From contig MDHJ01000001.1 of NCBI GenBank assembly GCA_002150995.1, forward strand, positions 1,612,001 through 1,676,000: a DNA stretch of 64,000 nucleotides, read 5' to 3'. The notes beneath the pieces were generated by a model that worked only from the letters and a program-made list of their open reading frames with translations, had not been told where the DNA came from and searched no databases. The first letter of the stretch is position 1. Each line of letters begins with the position of its first letter. The position numbers and the translations under genes were made by a program. Shown piece after piece: positions 57,966 through 64,000 of this stretch. Source of the DNA: Clavibacter michiganensis (GTDB lineage Bacteria > Actinomycetota > Actinomycetes > Actinomycetales > Microbacteriaceae).

Positions 57966-59620
57966 ATGACGTCCGCATTCTCCCGGCGCTCCCGCGTCCT
58001 GCTCGCCACGGCCGGGTTCTCCGCCGCGGCCCTCGTCCTCGCCGGCTGCTCCGGCGGCTCCGGCGACCCGCTCGCCGAGGACGGCGCGTCCGGCGGCGGC
58101 TCCATCGTCGTCGGCACGACCGACAAGGTCCTGTCGCTCGACCCCGCCGGCTCCTACGACAACGGCTCCTTCGCGGTGCAGAACCAGGTCTACCCGTTCC
58201 TGTTCAACAGCCCGTACGGCAGCCCCGACGTCGAGCCCGACATCGCCGAGTCCGGCGAGTACACGTCGCCCAACGAGTTCACCGTGACGCTGAAGCCGGA
58301 CCTGAAGTTCGCCAACGGCAACGCCCTCACCGCGAGCGACGTGAAGTTCACGTTCGACCGCATCGCGACCATCGCCGCCAACGGCGCCGACAACGGCAAC
58401 GGCCCGTCGTCGCTGCTCGCGAACGTCGAGAGCGTCGCCGCCCCCGACGACACCACGGTCGTCTTCACGCTGAAGACCGCCAACGACCAGACCTTCGAGC
58501 AGGTGCTCTCGAGCCCCGCCGGCCCCATCGTGGACGAGGACGTGTTCCCCGCCGACGCGCTCGCGGACCCCGCCGACATCGTCTCGGCGAACGCCTTCGC
58601 CGGCCAGTACGTCATCACCGACTTCGACCTGAACCAGCTCGTCGCCTACGCGCCGAACCCGGACTACCAGGGCGTCCTCCGAAGGCCGCGAACAGCGGCG
58701 TGACCGCGCGCTACTACGCGGACGAGACCACCATGAAGCTCGCCGTGCAGAACGGCGAGATCGACGTCGCGGGCCGCTCGCTCGGCGCCACCGACATCGC
58801 CGACCTGAAGAACGACGACTCGGTGCAGGTCATCGACGGCCCCGGCGGCGAGATCCGCTACATCACGTTCAACCTCAACACGCAGCCGTTCGGCAAGACC
58901 ACGGGCGAGGCCGACGAGGCCAAGGCCCTCGCCGTCCGCCAGGCGGCCGCCGACCTCATCGACCGCGAGGAGCTGTCGACCGAGGTCTACAACGGCACCT
59001 ACACGCCGCTCTACTCCTACGTGGCCGACGGCCTCTCGGGCGCGAACGAGGCGCTCAAGGGCCTCTACGGCGACGGCGACGGCGGTCCCGACGCGGACAA
59101 GGCCGCGAAGGCCCTCTCCGACGCGGGCGTCGCGACGCCCGTCGCGCTGCAGCTGCAGTTCAACCCGGACCACTACGGCGCGGGCTCGGACGACGAGTAC
59201 GCGCTCATCAAGCAGCAGCTCGAGGCGACCGGCCTGTTCCAGGTCAACCTGCAGTCCACGATCTGGGACCAGTACAGCAAGGCCCGCGTCAACGACGAGT
59301 ACCCGGCATACCAGCTCGGCTGGTTCCCCGACTACTCGGACGCGGACAACTACCTGACGCCGTTCTTCTCCCCGCAGTCGTTCGTCAAGAACCACTACGA
59401 CGACGCGGCCGTCGCCGACCTCATCACGCAGCAGCTGTCGGAGGCCGACGCCACCAAGCGCGCCGAGCTCATCGGCCAGATCCAGGACGCCGTCGCGGCC
59501 GACCTGCCGACATTGCCGCTGCTCCAGGGCTCGCAGGTGGCCGTCGCCGGCGAGGGCGTGGACGGCGTCACCCTCGACGCGTCGTTCAAGTTCCGCTACG
59601 CGCCCATCACCAAGGGCTGA
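57966..59620 (+). CDS. peptide/oligopeptide ABC transporter substrate-binding lipoprotein (one frame break)
   Basis: About 551 aa family-5 extracellular solute-binding protein. The signal peptide ends in the lipobox LVLAGCS with Cys at residue 29; the mature part begins Gly/Ser-rich, then GSIVVGTTDKVLSLDPAGSY and LTASDVKFTFDRI, which are typical. The frame is lost near 58680, where GTCCTCCGAAG is one C short before KAANSGVTARYY. It binds a peptide-like ligand outside the membrane for the permeases encoded downstream. A 179-bp gap upstream has an AT-richer patch (about 57820-57900, TTAGAAATCATT) but no clear promoter pair. Two strong hairpins separate it from the permease genes. Confidence 0.88.
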
Positions 59621-59627
59621 GCCGGCA

Positions 59628-59658
59628 GGGGAGGGACGTCGCGCTGACGTCCCTCCCC
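59628..59658 (+). terminator. hairpin 1 after the binding-protein gene
   Basis: GGGGAGGGACGTC (59628-59640) and GACGTCCCTCCCC (59646-59658) form a perfect 13-bp stem with a 5-nt loop. It starts 7 nt after the stop codon. Confidence 0.75.
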
Positions 59659-59666
59659 GCCTCGGA

Positions 59667-59696
59667 TGGGGCGTCCCGCTGCGGCGGGACGCCCCA
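59667..59696 (+). terminator. hairpin 2 after the binding-protein gene
   Basis: TGGGGCGTCCCG (59667-59678) and CGGGACGCCCCA (59685-59696) form a perfect 12-bp stem with a 6-nt loop, 8 nt after hairpin 1. Together they probably stop or protect most transcripts after the binding-protein gene. Confidence 0.7.
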
Positions 59697-59764
59697 CTCC
59701 TGTGCCATCGACCGCGGCACGACCTGCCCGCGCCGATCCCTGCGACCTGAAAGGCCCACCCGCC

Positions 59765-60858
59765 GTGACCGTCATCCCGGATGCCATCCCCGCGTCCGCG
59801 CCCCCGGGGCGAAGCAGCCCAAGGCCCGGAAGCAGGGGATCGGGCTCGGCCAGTACATCCTCATCCGCGCCGTGCTCATCATCCCGACCGTGTTCATCCT
59901 CGTGACGCTGGTCTTCTTCCTCATGCGCATCGTGGGCGACCCCATCTCCGCCGCGGTCGGCGACCGCCTCACCCCGGAGCAGCTCCAGGAGCGGCTCGCG
60001 ACCGCCGGCTTCGACCGGCCGATCATCGTGCAGTACCTCGAGTACCTCGGCCAGATCGCCACGGGGAACTTCGGCCGCTCGCTCACCGACAACCGGCTCA
60101 TCAGCGAGGTGCTGCTGCAGTACGGCTCGGCCACGCTCGAGCTCGTCGTCTACTCGCTCATCGTCGCGTTCCTCATCGGGATCCCGCTCGGCCTCGTCGC
60201 CGCCTACTTCAAGGACCGCACGCCCGACGCCGTGCTGCGCATCCTCGCGATCCTCGCCTACGCGACGCCCGTGTTCTTCGCCGGCCTCCTCCTCAAGCTC
60301 GTCTTCTCGGTGTGGCTCGGGATCCTCCCGCTGTCCGGCCGCGCGGACACGCGCGTCGAGCTGGCACTCGGCCGGCTGGAGAACCCGACCGGCATCTACC
60401 TCATCGACGCGCTGCGCCTCGGGAGCCCCACCGCCGTGAGCGACGTGCTCGAGCACGCGGTGCTCCCGGCGCTCGCGCTCGGGCTGCTCACCGCCGGCAT
60501 CTTCCTCCGCCTCGTGCGCACCAACGTCATCTCGACGCTCGGCACCGAGTACGTGGATGCCGCCCGCTCGCGCGGCGTGGGCGAGTTCCGGCTCACCACG
60601 CGGCACGCGCTCAAGCCCGCGCTGATCCCGATCATCACGGTCGTCGGCCTCCAGATCGCCGTCATGCTCGGCGGCGCGGTGCTCACGGAGTCGACCTTCG
60701 AGTGGCGCGGCCTCGGCTTCCAGCTCGCGCAGTACCTCGCCGCCCGCGACTTCGTGGCCGTGCAGGGCATCGTCGCGCTGCTGGCCGTGATCGTGGCCGT
60801 GACGAACTTCATCGTCGACGTCGTCGCGGCGCTCATCGACCCGCGAGTGAGGTACTGA
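59765..60858 (+). CDS. peptide ABC transporter permease (DppB-like; one frame break)
   Basis: About 365 aa inner-membrane permease with the DppB pattern: a first helix (IPTVFILVTLVFFLMRIVGD), five more helices, and the EAA-type loop EYVDAARSRGVGEFRLTTRH near the C-terminal third. GTG 59765 has GAAAGG upstream; the frame is lost near 59809, where CCCCCGGGGCGAAG is one G short before AKQPKARKQG. If the loss is real, translation could still begin downstream, but the ribosome-binding site supports 59765. permease 2 starts 1 nt after the stop. Confidence 0.87.
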
Positions 60859-60859
60859 C

Positions 60860-61834
60860 ATGACCGACACCACCACCGCACCCGCGCCCGTCCCCGCGCG
60901 CCGAACGCTGTTCCAGCGGCTGCCGCTCGTCTCGCACGTGCGCCAGAGCGTGGGCCTCCAGCGCGGCATGCTCGTCGCCGGCATGGTCATCACGGGCCTC
61001 TTCATCCTGCTGGCCGCGTTCGCGCCGCTCATCGCCCCGTTCGGCTTCGCGCAGGGGCGCGACGACAGCGGCTCGTTCCCGCGCCAGTCGGCCCCCGACG
61101 CCACGCACGTCTGGGGCACCACGGTCGGCGGCTACGACGTGTTCTCCCGCGTCGTCTGGGGCACGCAGACCGCGCTCTCGGTCGTCGTGATCGCCGTCAT
61201 CCTGTCGCTGTTCGTCGGCGTACTCCTCGGCGTCGTGTCGGGCTACCTCGGCGGCTGGCTCGACCGGATCCTCGTGGTCGTCGCCGACGCCATCTACCCG
61301 TTCCCGACGCTGCTGCTCGCCATCGTGGTGAGCATCGTGCTGAACGGCGGGCAGTCGAGCCTCTGGGGCGGCATCCTGTCGGCGGCGGTGAGCATCACCG
61401 TCGTCTACATCCCGCAGTACTTCCGCGTCATCCGCGCCGAGGTGGTGCGGCTGAAGGCCGAGGCGTTCGTCGAGTCCGCGAAGGTCATCGGCACCTCGAC
61501 GCCGCGGATCATGTTCGTGCACGTGCTGCGGAACTCCACCCGCACGCTGCCGCTGATCCTCACGCTCAACGCGTCCGAGGCGATCCTCACCCTCGCGGGC
61601 CTCGGGTTCCTCGGCTTCGGCATCTCGCCCACGTCAGCCGCGGAGTGGGGCTACGACCTCAACCGGGCGCTCGCGGACACCGCGAGCGGCGTCTGGTGGA
61701 CGGGCGTCTTCCCCGGCGTCGCGATCGTCCTGCTCGTGCTCGGCCTGACCCTCGTCGGCGAGAGCGTCAACGACATCTCCGACCCCAAGCTGCGCGCCCG
61801 CAAGCGCGCGGAGAAGAAGAAGGTGACCGCATGA
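60860..61834 (+). CDS. peptide ABC transporter permease (DppC-like)
   Basis: 324 aa, six predicted helices, with the DppC N-terminal segment and HVWGTTVGGYDVFSRVVWG (the typical GTD-x-x-GRDV-like motif region), and the EAA loop RLKAEAFVESAKVIGTSTPR. Together with the preceding permease it forms the membrane channel. The stop overlaps the ATPase start by 4 nt. Confidence 0.92.
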   Translation: MTDTTTAPAPVPARRTLFQRLPLVSHVRQSVGLQRGMLVAGMVITGLFILLAAFAPLIAPFGFAQGRDDSGSFPRQSAPDATHVWGTTVGGYDVFSRVVWGTQTALSVVVIAVILSLFVGVLLGVVSGYLGGWLDRILVVVADAIYPFPTLLLAIVVSIVLNGGQSSLWGGILSAAVSITVVYIPQYFRVIRAEVVRLKAEAFVESAKVIGTSTPRIMFVHVLRNSTRTLPLILTLNASEAILTLAGLGFLGFGISPTSAAEWGYDLNRALADTASGVWWTGVFPGVAIVLLVLGLTLVGESVNDISDPKLRARKRAEKKKVTA

Positions 61835-63543
61835 GCGACGTCGTCGAGATCCGCGACCTCGGGGTGACGTTCGCGACCGACGGCGGCGACGTCCGCGCGG
61901 TCGACGGCGTATCCCTCCGGGTGTCGCCCGGCGAGATCCTCGCCATCGTGGGGGAGTCGGGGTCCGGCAAGTCGGTCACCGCCCGCACCGTGCTCGGCCT
62001 GCTGCCCGACACCGCCGTCACCGACGGGGCGGTGCTGCTCAGCGACCGGAGGGGCCAGGGCGCGGTCGACGTGCTCTCCCTCTCGGCCGACAAGCTGCGC
62101 CAGGTGCGCGGCCGCGACGTCGCGATGGTGTTCCAGGAGCCGTCCACGGCCCTGAACCCGGTGCACACGATCGGCTGGCAGATCATCGAGGGCCTCCGCG
62201 CCCACGGGCGCGTCTCCCGGAAGGAGGCGCGCGCGAAGGCGATCGACATCCTCCGCCGCGTCGGCATCCCCGACCCCGAGACCCGCGTCGACCACTACCC
62301 GCACCAGTTCTCCGGCGGGCAGAAGCAGCGCGTCGTCATCGCGATGGCGCTCGTGCTCGACCCGGGCCTCATCGTGGCGGACGAGCCGACGACGGCCCTC
62401 GACGTGACCGTGCAGGCCGAGATCCTCGACCTGCTGCGCCGCTGCCGCGACGAGTTCGGCGCGGCCGTGATCCTCATCACGCACAACATGGGCGTCGTCG
62501 CCGACCTCGCCGACCGCGTGGCCGTCATGTACCGCTCGCGGCTGGTCGAGCAGGCCGACGTGGCGACGCTGTTCTCGTCGCCGAAGGAGGAGTACACGCG
62601 GAACCTCCTCGCCTCCGTCCCGAAGCTCGGCGAGGGCGTCGCGGCGACCGTGGAGCGCGCGGCCGTGCGCACCCGGGCCCGGGAGGCGTCGGGCACCGCG
62701 ACGGCGCCCGTCGTCGTCGCGGAGGGCCTGCAGATCGAGTACCCGGGCCGCTTGGGCTCACCCGCGTTCCGGGCGGTCAAGGGCGTCGACCTGCACATCG
62801 AGGCCGGCGAGGTCCTCGGGCTCGTGGGCGAGTCGGGATCCGGCAAGACCACCATCGGCCGCGCGATCGCCGGGCTCACCAGCGTGACCGGCGGATCGCT
62901 GAAGGTCCTCGGCACAGAGATGCTGGGGGTCCGGGAGCGCGACTTCCGGAAGCTGCGCAGCGACATCGGGTTCGTGTTCCAGGACCCCGCCACGAGCTTC
63001 AACCCGCGGCTCACCATCGCCGAGTGCGTCGCCGAGCCGCTGATCGTCCACGGCCGGGCCAGGTCGCCGCAGGATGCGCGCGGACGCGTCGACGAGCTGC
63101 TCGAGGCCGTGCAGCTGCCGAAGGCGTTCGGCGACCGCTACCCCCACGAGCTCTCGGGCGGGCAGCGCCAGCGGGCGAGCCTCGCCCGCGGCCTCGCGCT
63201 CGAGCCGTCGCTGCTCGTCGCCGACGAGCCGACGAGCGCGCTCGACGTGTCGGTGCAGGCGCGGGTGCTGGAGCTCTTCGCGGAGCTCCAGCGCGAGCTG
63301 GGGTTCGCGGCGCTGTTCATCAGCCACGACCTCGCGGTCGTCGACCTCCTCGCCGACCGCATCGCCGTGCTGTACCGCGGCGAGCTGGTGGAGGAGGGCA
63401 CGGGCGCCCAGGTGCTCGGCGACCCGCAGCACCCGTACACGCAGCGGCTGCTCGCGTCGCTGCCCGTGCCGGATCCCGCCGAGCAGGCCGAGCGGCGCGC
63501 TCGGCTGCACGCCCTCCGCGCCGCCGAGCGGCCTGCCGGCTAG
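61831..63543 (+). CDS. fused double ATPase of the peptide ABC transporter
   Basis: 570 aa with two complete nucleotide-binding domains in one chain, equal to DppD plus DppF. First: Walker A GESGSGKSV (residues about 40-48), signature FSGGQKQRV (about 165) and Walker B LIVADEPTTALD. Second: Walker A GESGSGKTT (about 333), signature LSGGQRQRA (about 442) and LLVADEPTSALD, followed by the peptide-transporter tail (HPYTQRLLASLPVP). ATG 61831 overlaps the permease stop. It powers import of the ligand bound by the lipoprotein. Confidence 0.93.
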   Translation: MSDVVEIRDLGVTFATDGGDVRAVDGVSLRVSPGEILAIVGESGSGKSVTARTVLGLLPDTAVTDGAVLLSDRRGQGAVDVLSLSADKLRQVRGRDVAMVFQEPSTALNPVHTIGWQIIEGLRAHGRVSRKEARAKAIDILRRVGIPDPETRVDHYPHQFSGGQKQRVVIAMALVLDPGLIVADEPTTALDVTVQAEILDLLRRCRDEFGAAVILITHNMGVVADLADRVAVMYRSRLVEQADVATLFSSPKEEYTRNLLASVPKLGEGVAATVERAAVRTRAREASGTATAPVVVAEGLQIEYPGRLGSPAFRAVKGVDLHIEAGEVLGLVGESGSGKTTIGRAIAGLTSVTGGSLKVLGTEMLGVRERDFRKLRSDIGFVFQDPATSFNPRLTIAECVAEPLIVHGRARSPQDARGRVDELLEAVQLPKAFGDRYPHELSGGQRQRASLARGLALEPSLLVADEPTSALDVSVQARVLELFAELQRELGFAALFISHDLAVVDLLADRIAVLYRGELVEEGTGAQVLGDPQHPYTQRLLASLPVPDPAEQAERRARLHALRAAERPAG

Positions 63544-63597
63544 GCGGCGGGGAGCGCGTCCGGCCGACGCCGGGCATGATGGGACGGAACCCGCACC

Positions 63598-63631
63598 CGT
63601 CGTCCGGCCGCACGCCGCCGGCCGGACGACG
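63598..63631 (+). terminator. hairpin after the fused ATPase gene
   Basis: CGTCGTCCGGCCG (63598-63610) and CGGCCGGACGACG (63619-63631) form a perfect 13-bp stem with an 8-nt loop, ending 21 nt before the next start codon. It may terminate the peptide-transporter operon or sit in the leader of the following gene. Confidence 0.65.
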
Positions 63632-63652
63632 ACGCCGAGGACGGAGCAGCGC

Positions 63653-64000
63653 ATGACGCACACCCCCGAGACGCCGCCGCGGGCGCGCCGGCGGAGCCGG
63701 TCCTGGACGTCCGCGACCTGCGGCTCGCGTACCCCGCCCGGCGCGGCGCGGAGACGCCCCCGCGGTCGACGGCGTCACGCTGCGCCTGGATCCCGGCGAG
63801 GTGCTCGGCGTGGTCGGGGCGAGCGGATCCGGCAAGTCGTCCCTCGCCCGCGTGCTCGCGGGCCTCGTCCCGACCGGCGACGAGGGCGCCGCCGTCCCGC
63901 GCATCACGGGCGGCGACGCGGCGGTGCTGGGCCAGGGCCTCCGCCGCATGGGCCGCCGTGCCCGGACCCGCACGACGTACGGCATCGGCTACGTGCCGCA
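63653..64000 (+). CDS. ABC transporter ATPase, 5' part only (two frame breaks)
   Basis: The window ends inside this gene. After repairing two one-base losses, near 63683 (CGCGGGCGCG, one G short) and near 63761 (CGCCCCCGCGG, one C short), the text reads PVLDVRDLRLAYPARRG, then VDGVTLRLDPGEVLGVVGAS followed by GSGKSS (Walker A). This is a Dpp/Opp-type ATPase start. ATG 63653 has CGGAG upstream. With a complete double ATPase already encoded before it, this should belong to a second transporter that continues to the right. Confidence 0.75.
   Translation, partial: MTHTPETPPRARRRSRSWTSATCGSRTPPGAARRRPRGRRRHAAPGSRRGARRGRGERIRQVVPRPRARGPRPDRRRGRRRPAHHGRRRGGAGPGPPPHGPPCPDPHDVRHRLRAA

Overview
The window is chromosomal DNA of a very GC-rich actinobacterium, most likely a member of Microbacteriaceae (Clavibacter-like; inferred from gene order, codon use and leaderless starts, not from any search). 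It is mostly a conserved housekeeping backbone. I see no rRNA, tRNA, CRISPR array, transposase, integrase or phage gene.

Layout. 1-447: a 59-bp tandem repeat and no gene. 448-7456: a small protein of unknown function, then cydA-cydB-cydD-cydC for cytochrome bd oxidase, behind a promoter with a palindromic operator. 7473-9854: divergent pabC-like and pabB genes of p-aminobenzoate synthesis. 9906-16598: leuS, comEA, comEC and holA. 16687-23126: rpsT, a Nudix hydrolase, an aminotransferase, an amidohydrolase, an epimerase and lepA. 23199-26535: four tandem paralogous genes for secreted five-repeat proteins that I cannot assign to a family; this is the most unusual part of the window. 26949-37954: DUF1990, a HAD phosphatase, hemW, a VOC protein, a DUF4870 protein, then hrcA-dnaJ-rsmE-HIT-phoH-ybeY-CNNM-era, with a CIRCE operator before hrcA. 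38086-44336: a two-component system and a membrane esterase coupled to an MprF-like DUF2156 protein. 44432-46316: leuA behind a leaderless Leu-rich leader peptide. 46419-57786: a TRIC channel, recO, uppS, an oxidoreductase, glyS, a YbaK-type deacylase, a DsbA-family protein, dusB, dgt and dnaG. 57966-64000: an Opp/Dpp-type peptide ABC transporter (lipoprotein, two permeases, a fused double ATPase) followed by the start of another ATPase gene cut by the window end.

Data quality. Eleven genes, including essential ones (leuS, dnaG), are broken by a total of fifteen frame changes. All are of the same sense, a one-base loss, and fourteen map clearly to a G or C run. I read these as sequencing or assembly errors, not pseudogenes, and annotate the genes across the breaks.

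Regulation visible in the sequence: many genes have a TANNNT-like -10 box ending 6-7 nt before the start codon, so they are probably transcribed without a leader; CIRCE/HrcA control of hrcA-dnaJ; leucine-responsive attenuation of leuA; repressor control of cydABDC; and strong hairpins after leuS, holA/rpsT, lepA, leuA/TRIC and the peptide-binding lipoprotein gene.
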